Assembly: GCA_015680905.1 (NCBI GenBank)
Contig: CM027383.1
Location: forward strand, 88,445,001 to 88,509,000
Source: Coptis chinensis
Lineage: Eukaryota > Streptophyta > Magnoliopsida > Ranunculales > Ranunculaceae
Length of the DNA: 64,000 nucleotides
Reading direction: 5' to 3'
Shown: positions 44,171 to 55,119 of the stretch, piece after piece
How positions within the stretch are numbered: position 1 is the stretch's first letter
Layout of the letters: each line of letters opens with the position of its first letter
Translations under genes and position numbers: made by a program
Notes under the pieces: model-generated
Database searches by the model: none
The model's input: the letters and a program-made list of their open reading frames with translations, nothing else
Told to the model about the DNA's origin: nothing

Positions 44171-45340
44171 CTACATTTGGTAGGCAGATACCAATCATAC
44201 TAGGCAGACTATTCTTGGCCACTACAAATGCACTCATCAACTATCGAAACGGTAATATGACGTTATCCTTTGGTAATATGAGAGTCGAGACCAATATTTT
44301 CCATATGTTACAGCAACCACATGAGGTGTATGCTATGAACGAGGTATGCATGACCGAAGCGTTAGCACAGGATTATCTGACTCATTCATATCCTGATGAC
44401 GAGTTATTGAAAGCTTTGACAGACTCAGATTGTGAGGAACTTAGTGTTGAGGCAATCAATGCGATTTTGGATTCATCACCTGTCATGGATGACAGCAAGT
44501 TCAGAGAAAAGTTTGAATTGCCTATGCCTAATGGACCATCTAAAGAGCTTAAGAAGGAGCCGCCTAAGCTAGAATTGAAACCTTTGCCATCTACACTCAA
44601 GTATGTTTTCTTAGGATATTTGGGAACCTACCCAGTAGTCATTGCATCAGATTTGATTGAGGAGCAGGAATCCAGGTTAGTAGCACTTTTAAAGGAACAC
44701 AAGTCAGCTATAGGTTGGACAATTGATGATATCAAGGGGATCAGCCCTATGATAGTTCAACATAGGATTCATTTGGAAGAGGATTCCAAGACTTCTAAGC
44801 AACCACAGAGGAAGCTTAATCCGAAGATGAAGTAGTTCGAGAAGAGGTCGTCAAACTCCTTGACGTCGGCATTATCTACCCCATTTCTGATAGTCAATGG
44901 GTTAGTCCAATTGAAGTTGTGCCGAAGAAGTCCGAAACCACAGTAATCGAGAACAAGAACAATGAGTTGATTCCAACCAGGATTCATACTGGATGGAGAG
45001 TTTGCATCGATTACAGGAAGCTGAATAGTGCATCGAGGAAAGACCTATTTTCATTGCCATTCATCGATCAGATGTTAGAAAGATTAGCTGGACAAGCTTA
45101 CTATTGCTTTCTTGATGGTTACTCAGGATATTTTTAGATCCATATTCACCCTGAGGACCAAGAGAAGACCACATTCACATGTCCGATTGAGGATTGCCTG
45201 CACCATCTCTCCTTAGTCCTTAAACATTGTTGTGATACCAACTTAGTTCTGAATGGGAAAAGTGTCACTTCATGGTAAAGGAAGGGATAGTCTTTGGGTC
45301 ACCAAGTTTCAAAGGAAGGAATTCTAGTAGATCGAGCGAA
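44171..45340 (+). pseudogene. Element F protease end and truncated reverse transcriptase
   Basis: The frame 44215-44835 carries the protease C-terminus (A-T-T-N-A-L-I-N) and the linker with G-W-T-I-D-D-I-K-G-I. One shift near 44833 leads to R-E-E-V-V-K-L-L, G-W-R-V-C-I-D-Y-R-K-L-N and L-P-F-I-D-Q-M-L-E-R-L (44919-45137), with TAG at 45135 in place of Gln. At about 45183 the RT jumps from the T-F-T-C-P block to the stretch before the thumb (L-V-L-N), so the catalytic D-D box is deleted. Coding sequence fades at about 45340. Confidence 0.88.
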
Positions 45341-46710
45341 AAATGTCTACAGAAGTAAGCATGTTGTCGAAATATCGGTTTGAGATGGAAACCTAAGTAT
45401 TCCCCACCCGTTAGTTTATGGGATTTACTCCTGTTGACCTTCAAAGGAAGATTATTTCTATGGCTGGAGTGTAGGGTTAGGTAAAAGTCCATTTGCACAA
45501 AAGAGGAGAGTCGTAAGCTAGGTTGTTGTAAGAATTGCCATTCTCAAACTTGTCCCGGTTACACCATTAAGAGAAAATTGTTGGTACAAGGTATACTTTT
45601 GTCAATCACTGGCGAGAGAGGGTCGAAGAATTCCTACAAAGTGAAACCTAGTGGGTGGGAATACTAGTCTTGAGGATCTGACTATAAATGACTCAAAAGT
45701 CCTGAGAATCTGACTTTAAAATACTCACATTACGTCTTGGGGATCTGACGTAAAAAGACCTAAAAATTTGTTTCTTGAACTAATTCTTGATATTCGGCAA
45801 CAATGGTAATATCCTACCTTTTTCTCATCCATTTCATTTACTTCTTTATACATTGAGGTCAATGCATGCATAAGTAGGGGGAGGGTGTACTTGAGAAATG
45901 AATTTCAAAAATTAGTTTTCAAAAACAAAAATATAGCATGAGAAAAATGAATTTTAATGATGAGTCTAGGATATATATTCTATACTGCTTAGTGTTAAGT
46001 TTGATAGATAGTTGATATTATTGATTTCATTACCGCTTAGACTATTTATCATGCTCAGACATAGTTCTTGTTAATAGAATTCTTTATCAAGGCACCACCA
46101 TAATACTTGGTCAGTTTTGTGTACTTTTGCTAGAAGAGAGATTTAAACCCTAGTCAACTGGAAGTAAAAATTTTAAACTTATCCCATGAGACTTAAGCTT
46201 TATACCCATTCTTTGGAGAGTTCTTAGGAAAAATCTGAGTCTTAGTGACTCAACATCTTTTAGTTCTTTATGCCGTTGTAATATAGTCTCATTATTTGTT
46301 GATTTGGTTAATCACGAAGTGACATCAACTGGGGAGATAGCCATTAGGTCTTGTAGTCTATTCAAAATAGATCGCTAGAGTATCATATTTATAAGTCAAG
46401 TAGTTAACCCATTCAGCCTTTATCCCACCTAGTAGGACCATCATGTTAAACCCTTTTGAGCCTTACAATAAGCCATTTTCTTTCATAAAACTCTTTATCC
46501 TTTACCCAACCCAGACAAGGAGTATAGCCAAAATCTTTATCAGCCATACCCATATGTTTCTGAGAATACAAGGGGCACAAAGAGAAAAAAATCGCACAAA
46601 AAGAAGATTACAAGGAAATACCAGAGAGATACAATGAAGACCATCATTCTATTCTAAGTGAAAGAAGCTAGTGGAAAACAAGCATATCCAGTACTAATCA
46701 AGGATATACC

Positions 46711-46742
<32 letters not shown>

Positions 46743-47622
46743 GAATAGAATGGATGGAAAAGCTAAGATAAAGAAGATTTTTCTCTGCAATACAGAATTT
46801 GAAAAAATCTTCCAAAGAATGAAGCAAAACCCTTAGTGTTTTTCAGAAACAACCTTTGAATCCTTTTTTACCTTTCCTTCATAAACCAATACCCAAGCCA
46901 AGTTACAACCCACGACTTATCACTACAAAGATGGTGCGAAGTCTAGAATAGGTGAGAGGATGCTAAAGTGAAGGACCCGACACTTCATATGTGATTGACA
47001 TTCTTTCCATGAGACTACTGTCATCTAGAAGTCTGTTTTCCAAGGTAGTATGTGGGATGTTCATATTCATTATTCTTTTCCCCACATACATGAGGTAAAA
47101 TAGTATACCATCTTCTGAGAGATTCTTTTCTTATAATATGACCAGTGAGGATTGAAAATCGAGATTATCTGTATAAAGGTAAACTAGAGATTCCGTTTCC
47201 TGGATAGGAGAGTATAGGAGATTGACTACGTACACAAATAAGCCTTGATTGAGAATTTTGTCAATTTTTACTATCTTCTATCATAATCTATGAGTCTTTG
47301 CAGCAATGTAGTTAGCAATGGAGACCATCTGTTGGAGTAAGCACTAAGTGGGTAAGGAATTTCTCTCTCTGAAAATAATATCATTCTTGAACATGCTATT
47401 GATTGATTTTGTGGGTATATCACCTAAAAACCCTTACGAGGCTATAACTCGTCCTTTTTGGGGAACTTAAAGGTTTAAAGCCTTGTTGCATATGGTAAAT
47501 ACAATCGCGATGCCTGCGAAAATGAGTTAGGTTTTTTTTTTGTTATTAGGATGTGATTTTGATCACTTATCTATTTTTTATCTTATTTGCTAAGAGACTA
47601 GCAAAAGGCTAGTTGAGAGTTG
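45341..47622 (+). other. Post-pol non-coding tail of element F
   Basis: 2.3 kb without a supported ORF. At 45850-45890 a CATTGAGGTCAATG palindrome is followed by a purine tract AAGTAGGGGGAGGG. From memory this pair marks the end of pol in Athila elements. A run of 29 A's lies at 46711-46739. A 7-bp hairpin (TTTGCTA at 47586-47592, TAGCAAA at 47599-47605) precedes the LTR. The tract next to the LTR (AGTTGAGAGTTG) is only weakly purine-rich. Confidence 0.7.
46711..46739 (+). repeat. Poly(A) run in element F tail
   Basis: 29 uninterrupted A's not followed by a target duplication, so it is a simple repeat and not a retrogene tail. Confidence 0.9.
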
Positions 47623-49203
47623 TGATAAGTGCTCAAAAAGTACAATTTAACCCTCGATTATGCCTCTTGTTTAGCCATCTTAGTGGACTAATAGTGTTTA
47701 TAAGTTATGTTTTATGATTCTATAGGTGAAAGAGAGAGTTTTGTGGAATATTAGAGAAAAAGCGGTAAAACAGAGCAATTCGAAGCATTAAAGATCACAT
47801 GGGAAGCCCGTGGACAATCATGGAAAAGGCCAAGGAATTGAAGCTATTAAAAATACGACTTGGACATATTTGGAAGCCCAAGGCCAAAGGATTTGTTGCT
47901 TGGACCAAAGCCCACAAAAGAGGATAGAAGGATAGAGCAGAAGAGACAAAATAGACTTCTGCGTCTGGGACGCATGGATTGCACATCCAGACGCATTGCT
48001 CGCGTCTGAGACGCATGGATCATGCGTCCAGATGCATGAAACAACACTGTAGCCAATTCCTTCTCAGTTTTGGAGATGAAGTTGGACTCTGAAAGAAGTC
48101 TATTTGTATTAGGAAACAAATGGTGATTTGGAATGCTTCTAGAACTCATTGTAACCCCTATAAATAGAGGACCTAAGTGCCTCATGTAATTGGCCAATTC
48201 ACTTATATTCTTGTCTCCAAAACTTGAGGCAGAGAGAGATTAATAATAAAAGATTTGGTTTTAACTAGCCTAGTCTTAATAAATTAGTCTTTTCTAGTCT
48301 TATGTTCTTCGTGTTCTTCCTTCTTTATGGAAGACTAATCTTCTCCTTCAAGGGAGGAGATAAAGCCAGTGCTTAAGGTTTAATTATTCTTCTGGTTCAT
48401 GGTGTTCTTCAATCAGGTTAGTTCTTTATGTTTTTAGTTATTAGTTCCATTGCCCACACCAGGGGATGGAAGTATAGAATAGGGTTTATGTTTTGCAATA
48501 TTAATATCATGCTGGTGTTCTTTACTTTTCTTCTAGTAGTATAGTTCTTTAGAGTTAGGGAAGTATTATTTGTGTTGCCTTAGAAGGGGTAGCTCAGGGA
48601 GTGGCTGCCTAGGGGAAGTATTCTTTGTGTTTGCCTTAAGTTGTGATTTATTGAATGGCCACCCTATTAGGAAGTACTCCTTGATGTTGCTCTCAGTAAT
48701 ACATTAAATGGCTGCCCCGAGCTTACATAAAAGGAAAGAAGATATTAATAGCATAAACATAGGAACAACCTTAAATAGAGTAAATTGTTAACAATATTTC
48801 GTCCAAGAGGGCATCGACACTCGCTCGATTGCCTAATTATAGTCTACTTGTAAGAACAACCATGAAGCAGATGGTCATAGATTAAAAGTATTGGTGGATT
48901 CTAATCTCTTGAATTCCCTCTCTTATAAATTCCCAATAGTTTAGTTAATTTAGTTTAGTTTAGCATTATAATCTAAAATCTCTACAATCATAGTTTTTAA
49001 TCTCTTAAACCCCCTTTCCAGTCCTGTCCTTCACATAATATACACTTAAAAGTGGAACGATACCCTACTCATCCTTTACTTATTGAGGAATAATTAGGTT
49101 TTAATACGCTTCTATTTTGTTCAACAACCATACACCATCTACATCATCTATCTATATCATCCACATCCCATACCATCTACACACACAAAAAGAGGCAAGG
49201 TCA
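47623..49203 (+). repeat. 3' LTR of element F
   Basis: Begins TGATAAGTGCTC and ends GGCAAGGTCA beside ATCAT. It matches the 5' LTR apart from scattered changes and a few indels, including an extra copy of a GACGCATGGAT[T/C] unit near 47968-48020. Confidence 0.92.
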
Positions 49204-49208
49204 ATCAT

Positions 49209-49459
49209 CAAAGATCGCCATCTTCAGTTTCCTTCTGTTCAGGAACTGTCTACATCAGTTCTTAACGACTGGGGTAACTGTTATGTTGGAAGGCGGTCAG
49301 TCATGTGCCTAGCACATGTCCCCTAAACACTCATGCTATGCGTGAGATTACTTAGTCACAGAACTGATCCGATGGTCCTCGTCTTATTCTAGACATCTAC
49401 AGTCTTAGGTTATTTCCCATACACGTGTCATCTATTCAGTGATGAGAAATCCCCCTACA
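49209..49459 (-). repeat. 3' LTR of element H, inner part
   Basis: Resumes exactly where 39705 stopped and ends GAAATCCCCCTACA. Together with 39271-39705 this gives a 686-bp LTR, like those of C. Confidence 0.88.
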
Positions 49460-49474
49460 GATGCCCCCTCTCGT
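49460..49474 (-). other. Polypurine tract of element H
   Basis: The minus strand reads ACGAGAGGGGGCATC before the LTR, as in C. Confidence 0.75.
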
Positions 49475-49809
49475 GCCATCTAGCACGTTGGCGCTTGAAG
49501 CAATGCTGCTTTTGGCGCGAGAATCCTTTTTCCAAAATTGTTGTTGGGAACTGTTGACGTACCCAACTAATTAAGGCTCTAAAAAGACGGCTCGAACAGA
49601 CACGCCGTTTCCTAAAAAGGTAATGATAGCAGTTCAATCCCCAAAAGGCGCACCGCTTGGGTTCATCCTAACCGTCCATCTTATCTGTATATAAGAGATC
49701 TGGTAAGAGAACTTGCATCATCTCTTCTACTACTTTTTTCTGCATACTGAACCTTTTGATCTCCTGTTAGGGTTTGACCAAAGCTTGAAACTTTTCATCT
49801 TTCTTGACC

Positions 49810-50091
49810 ATGAATCCCAACTGGTCACTTGTAAACTTCGGAGATCTTTCCTCCCTAGAACTGATCCGTGCAAAGTTTCACATCCCTGAAGATGTTGGCC
49901 TGGAGTAGGGGAGGTTATCTGATGAGTTGGCCTACAAAGAGGTGGCGCTCATCACCATTGGTCAACTTAAGGACGGACTCACTCTTCCCCTCCACCCATT
50001 GCTACGAGAGTGTCTGATTCACTTTAATCTTGCTTTTGGTCAGGCAGCACCCCTGTTTTACAAAACTATTATGTACTCTGCCTTTCTCGCC
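49810..50091 (+). pseudogene. Element H antisense ORF, 5' part
   Basis: ATG at 49810 (M-N-P-N-W). It is collinear with 9372-9655 of C, including L-P-L-H-P-L-L-R-E-C-L. A TAG at 49906-49908 is at the same codon as TAG 9468-9470 in C. The hAT transposon cuts it after TTCTCGCC (50084-50091). The open frame 49927-50133 runs into the hAT by chance. The rest of the gene is at 53839-55119. Confidence 0.75.
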
Positions 50092-50284
50092 CTTAATCAC
50101 CAGACCGTAGAGCGAGAGCGTCGAAGCGCTTAAATCAAGAAGCTCCCATTTTTAGAGCGCATACAGAGCGTCTATACAAGTATATTAAAATAGATACATA
50201 TATGCAAAAAAAATGTAAAGATAGCATCCCATTAGTGCCAAATTACCTGTTCAATGATCATGAGAAGTATTACAATATACTAAT

Positions 50285-50477
50285 GGGTTAGTTAGACTTA
50301 CCCACCGTTTTCAAAAATATTAGTGATACCCCCCCCCCCCCAATTGCAAGATCCAACGATTCTGAGATGAATTTTTTTTTTTTCAGATGAAGAAATATGA
50401 CCGTTGGATCACTCAAAATGGGGGTATCTAATATTTTTGAAAACGGAGGGGGGGGGGGGAGTAAGTCTAACTAACCC
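50285..50477. mobile_element. 193-bp MITE with 9-bp duplication (Mutator-like)
   Basis: Terminal inverted repeats GGGTTAGTTAGACTTAC and its exact complement enclose a nearly palindromic interior (CCGTTTTCAAAAATATTA... and its complement). Runs of 13 C and 10 or more G are opposed. The 9 bp TATACTAAT is duplicated at 50276-50284 and 50478-50486, pointing to Mutator-type insertion. It is non-coding and would need a transposase from elsewhere. Confidence 0.88.
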
Positions 50478-50809
50478 TATACTAATTTCACCATAATTTA
50501 ATACTTGGCGTCTTGGCTACAACATGACATTACAAATATATCACAAAAAGGTATACGTAATTGATTCCAAAAGATTGAGAATAATATAAGTTTACAAAAT
50601 GAAAACAAAAAGATATAAGTTCCCATCAATCTTGTCAGTAAGACTTGAACAAAGGGATTACACATTTACACAATTACACCATGTCATGTTTTTGAAACTC
50701 TGAATGTCTAATTAGTTCTATGACTTCTATCCCTAAAAGATTAGACAAATGAAAAGCAATTTCTAAATCTTTTCAATCACCCTTCGCGTGGTCTCTTTCC
50801 ACGTGCGAT

Positions 50810-53052
50810 TTATTCACGCTGACCTTGTTCTTGAGCATTGCTTGAGGACCCTTCAGCTTGAAAAGACAACTTAATGTTTCCAAGTGAGGCAACACAAGCA
50901 TCATACAGCAAGTTGTGCTCCCTTTCTTCAACACCCTCAATGTCATTCTCCAAATGAACTTCATTAGCATTGACATCCCAGTTCTTGTAAGTTTCATAGT
51001 CAGCCCTATAACGTGACAATAATCGTTGATTATAGTGAACAAAGACCAAAGATTCAGCACGATCAGCATTCATATGGTTCCTCTTCACACTATGAATGTA
51101 ACTATAAGTGCTCAAGCTCTTTCTGCACAAAAGTATTAACGCTTTGGGATAACACTTTAAGTGCCAAGTTGTGAAGTTCATGTGTTGTTACCCCATACAT
51201 ATCCCACCAAGCTAATGCCGACATTGTCACTCTATCTGCAATTGCTTGAGGTCGAGCAAATGTTCCCTTGTTGCTAAGATAGTCACTTAGTTGTTGTCTT
51301 ATCACTACCCTTTCAAATGGTTCACTAACCATTTTTTCAACCACATTCAAATAAATCTTATCAACGTATGGATCAGCATGAGGCTTTCTTCTTTGAGGGC
51401 CACCTAATTAAGAATATCATTCACACAAATATATACAAGTAATTAAATACTATTTCACCATATTATATAACTAACAAAATTGGAAAACATTTACTAAAAA
51501 TAAGTAAGTACCTCTCAACCAAGCTTGGGAGTAATAGTGTGGGGTGAGCACATATGCCAAACAATGCAACGGACGATTCATCTTCTCCCACCTAAAATTA
51601 ATAAGGTCTTCCATTATATCACTTAGCTCCCAATGATCAAGTAGAGCCTCTTTAATTTCACTTAACATATCACTCATCCTTTGATATACTTCACCAATCA
51701 CAGCCTTGTCGGAATCGCAAAAGCGAATCATTAACCAAATTGGCTTTGTAAATGACAATATAAGCTTTGCTTTTTCCCAAAATTCATCATCCAATATTGT
51801 TTTCTTCACTTTTTCATGCTCGATATTCTTTGAACGACCTTTCTTGATCTTTTCCCACTCATCACTTAAAGCCAAACTAATTAAATGTTTTTCACTTTCG
51901 AACAACTCGTTCCAACATAATGTAGTGGGAGCCAAATCTCGTCTTCTTCACTTGAATCACCTCTAGGGCTGAAAAGGTGCAAAAGATGAACAAAGCCATC
52001 TTGTGATGCTTTATGTATAAACAAATTGATTTCGCATGCTCATAAGTATCATTAATAAAGGATAACGGTGTTGAATCATTTGTCTTAGTTATATCCTTCA
52101 TCAATAAGCTCAATGTGTGTGCCATGCAACCAGACCAAAAAATATGAGGGTGCCTTTGCGGTAATAATTTCTCCAAAGACTCTTACGGTTTGAAGCATTA
52201 TCAGTCAAAACTTGGACAACATTATATGTACCAACACGCTTAATGGCTGTCAACAAAAGTTTAACGATAAAGTCACCTGTCTTTTCCTAGCCGAAACAAT
52301 CAACACTAGTAAGAAACATTGCTCTTCCTCTAGAAACAACCATCACATTGATCAATGTCTGATTTTTAATGTTGGTCCACCCATCAGAAGCTATTGACAG
52401 TCCATGTGTTGCCCATTGCTCTTTCAAAGGCATTAAAGCCTTTTCAACCTTGTACTTTTCCTTGTCCAGTAGTGTAGTTCTTATTTTCTCTAAACTTGGA
52501 GGCTTGGAGGCTTGTACCCTTTAGGAGCCTCATTTATTGCTCTCACCATATCAAACCAAAAAGGAGACCTTGCTACATTGAAGGGAATGCCATTGGCATA
52601 GAAGAAACTACCTATCATTGCAGTGACATCGTTCCTTGCATTCACCTTAAACAAACCCAAAATACTCGAACTTGTGTTGCCAATTGGAGGAACTATTGGA
52701 GTTACTAGAATAGGATGCTTTTTGCTACCTCCATGAACTTTATTAGCTTCTTCTTCTTCTCTCTTCATTTTATCTCTTTCTTCTTTACTTACTTTTGAGC
52801 AAAGTACTACACCTTGTGCTTTCGACACCGGTAACAAGCCAATCAAATGAGCTCTAATACGTGAATATGTACCGGTGTAAGGATCCTTTTACATTTGAAA
52901 TTGCATATCCACTTGCAGGCACCACCCTTTCGGACTTCAAGAAACTTCACATACTTTTTCAAAGGGGTGGATGAAAATTCATCTTTATCGCCATCACCCT
53001 CATTGTTCAGATTGTCGACAAAAATTGGATCGATTTGCTCGTACTCGTCCAT
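50810..53052 (-). pseudogene. hAT transposase
   Basis: Cut-and-paste transposase. ATG at 53052. An N-terminal BED-type zinc finger (K-W-I-C-N-F-K-C-K) is split by a one-base frameshift at about 52892. The next part contains F-N-V-A-R-S-P-F-W-F-D-M-V. The DUF659/RNase H-like core follows (52490-51935; S-I-A-S-D-G-W-T, L-T-D-N-A-S-N, W-S-G-C-M-A-H-T-L-S-L-L), with TAG at 52287-52289 and a frameshift at about 51905. Then comes W-E-K-I-K-K...D-E-F-W. An intron of 108 nt (51404-51511) has GT/AG borders. The C-terminal dimerisation region includes A-L-A-W-W-D-M-Y-G. It ends at about 50810. One stop and two frameshifts inactivate it; otherwise it is near full length. Confidence 0.9.
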
Positions 53053-53574
53053 TTCAGTCTACACCATTTTTACAGAACTATATGTTAGTGTAAAGTGTTA
53101 TAAAATTGGTAAAACAAAGTGTGTGAAGTGTAAATAAATTTTCATTTTACAAAATTCACAAGTCAGCACAATAATGGTAATACATGAAGTGTTAAATGCT
53201 ATTCTATTGAATGGCGCCAAAGTCAAATGTATTGTTTAGTGTGTGATATTTATTTCTTTGCATAAGGAAGAAGACAAAGCCAAACAAAAGATGTGAAGTG
53301 TGAAGTGGGGTTTGTAAAGTGACAAACTTCACTACTAAAATCGAAATAGAAAGAAGAAGAATAAGTGCACTAGTGTTGTGAGAACTGAAAAACATGCAAT
53401 AAATAGAAGTAGAAACTTACCTTCTTGATCAAGATGCTGAGCTCTTTATCAATAATCAATTTCAACAGTTCAAAGCTTTTCCCTTTCTCCAGAAGTATGA
53501 TATTTGGTAAAATAGGTAGATGAGGAGATCATATTTTAGTTTAATCGAGTAGTTGTTGTAGTAATTTGTGAAAT

Positions 53575-53795
53575 CGTCCCCAAGATCGCGGTCTCGACCA
53601 TTTGAAACCGCATTTTTTTATTAACAGAGCTGGGTTTTTCATTTTCTTAAACGTGGTTTTTAGTTTTTGAAAGTGCCAGATTTGATTTTATAAAAGCGCG
53701 GTCTCGAAATATTTAGAGCGCGGTTTATAAATTTTGAGATCGCGGTTTTATAGCGTTTTTAGAAATAAACCGCGAGAGCGCGGATTTTGAGCGGG
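53575..53795. repeat. Subterminal GCGGT-type repeats at the right end of the hAT
   Basis: Short motifs of the form GCGGT[T/C]T or its complement AACCGC occur about eight times, often in the context GAGCGCGG or GATCGCGG. Such subterminal motifs bind hAT transposases in known cases. The left end has fewer and different copies (AGAGCG at 50107, 50153 and 50164). Confidence 0.6.
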
Positions 53796-53838
53796 AGCGA
53801 AGGGGGGGTTGCACGGTTTGTGTGACTAAGTTCTCGCC

Positions 53839-55119
53839 AAGAGACATGGATTTGCTCTCAACCGTTGAGTGTTTGGTTACTTTAATGAGGTCCGCGATTC
53901 GAGAGACCAATCGTACTATTACCTCATGACCAGAGACAAGAATTCTCCGATCGTCTTTTTTAGGGGAAGCGAGTGATGAAAGGCCGGGTTGATCACCACC
54001 TTCGTGTATTGGGTGATGCTTGGGACATTTGCCTCTCTGATGACGATGGTGAGCCTATGGGGATTCCTATGCCTAGAAAACACACCCATGCTCCAACTAG
54101 TAAGTCTTCCTACTTAGGTACTTTATAACTTGATATAGGAGTCTTTTGCCTGAATATCTTTTGCTATTATTCCTTAGATGATTCTTCCCCACGAATCAAC
54201 TAATCTGAATCGATCTTTTTACGGTGGACTTTATCAAGAAGATCCCCAAGGAACAGAGGATACCTTGGGTGATAGTTCCTAATCCTACCTGTCTTTTTGA
54301 ATATCTCAACATGTCTACTGAAGAATTGCTGACCCTTTTGGGATAAATACTATGAATTCTGGGCGCACAACACTTCCTCTTCCTGTTGATCAGGATGTCG
54401 GACTTTTTCCTCCTCCAGTTCATGATGAATCCTCTCTGATTACTAGAAGAAGAGGAAACCGCAAGGAGAAGAGTTCGGAGGTCGCTTTTAATGAAGCTAC
54501 GATGTCGGGTTCAATTCAGGAGCATGTTGCCAGTGATGATTGTGTGATCACTAGCAGGAGAGGCCCTAAACTGCCTCATGAATTGCTGGTGGCCAGCAAT
54601 TTCAAAAGGGGAATGCGTGCGTCCAACCGTTCTAAAGTGAAGAGATCTGATACTGCTTCTGATGTTGCCCCTTCTAGTAAGAAAACGAAGTTTTGCCTCC
54701 TCTCTGTTAGTGAAGATACACTTTTTAAGGTTCCTGCTAGTATTCCCCACCGTTAAGTCTTGTAAGAATGTAGTTGTACCTCTACCCGGTTCAAGTTCCT
54801 TCTACGGTTCTCGAACAAACCGGTGATAATGTCCTTCGATTTGTTGACCCTCCTCTCGATAATCGCGCGGGAAGGGGTATTGATGAAACCATCATGTTGT
54901 GATTATCGCTCTCCCCCCTCGATTTGGTGATAGGAGGAGGGAGAGTGATGACATCCACTTTCGCCTTGATCTCCGATTTCCACGAAAGGGAGATGATAGT
55001 GGAGATGAGGCGTTGGGGAACGAACCCGATGAACAACCTGTTACCAACAAACATTCTGTTAAAGATGCTGATATCGGGCTTGGAGTTTTGGAAGCTATGT
55101 GACTTCCTGTTGACAAGGC
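53839..55119 (+). pseudogene. Element H antisense ORF, 3' part
   Basis: Collinear with 9656-10950 of C. Intron 1 (54100-54177) has the same GTAAGT and CCTTAG borders. The main open part is 54352-54756 (Ser/Lys/Arg-rich, S-S-K-K-T-K-F). Frameshifts follow at about 54756, 54895 and 55100. G interrupts it after AAGGC (55115-55119), just before intron 2 of C. Confidence 0.7.

Larger units (their letters stand above)
39706..49203 (+). mobile_element. Element F: Athila-type LTR retrotransposon with both LTRs, pol largely deleted
   Basis: 9,498 bp with duplication ATCAT on both sides (39701-39705 and 49204-49208), inserted in the LTR of H. LTRs are 1,583 bp (39706-41288) and 1,581 bp (47623-49203). 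Inside: primer site, leader, gag, protease, RT N-terminus, a short RT/connection remnant, and a 2.3-kb non-coding tail. The RT catalytic region, RNase H and integrase are deleted. Most coding stops can be explained by C-to-T change at Gln codons. It is non-autonomous. Confidence 0.92.
50092..53830 (-). mobile_element. hAT-superfamily DNA transposon
   Basis: 3,739 bp with an 8-bp duplication TTCTCGCC on both sides (50084-50091 and 53831-53838), the length expected for hAT. The ends are imperfect inverted repeats: CTTAATCACCAGACCGTA at the left, and the complement of the right end reads CTTAGTCACACAAACCGTG. A near-complete transposase gene lies inside on the minus strand. The reading of the H antisense ORF is restored on removal of the transposon and one TSD copy. 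A MITE sits at its left part. Confidence 0.92.

Noticed and set aside
46711-46739. Poly(A) tail of a retrogene or SINE
   Set aside because: No target duplication and no recognisable body upstream; it lies inside the F tail.
49927-50133. Possible chimeric protein of H antisense ORF and hAT
   Set aside because: The hAT part is terminal sequence in no known coding frame; this is read-through across the insertion site.
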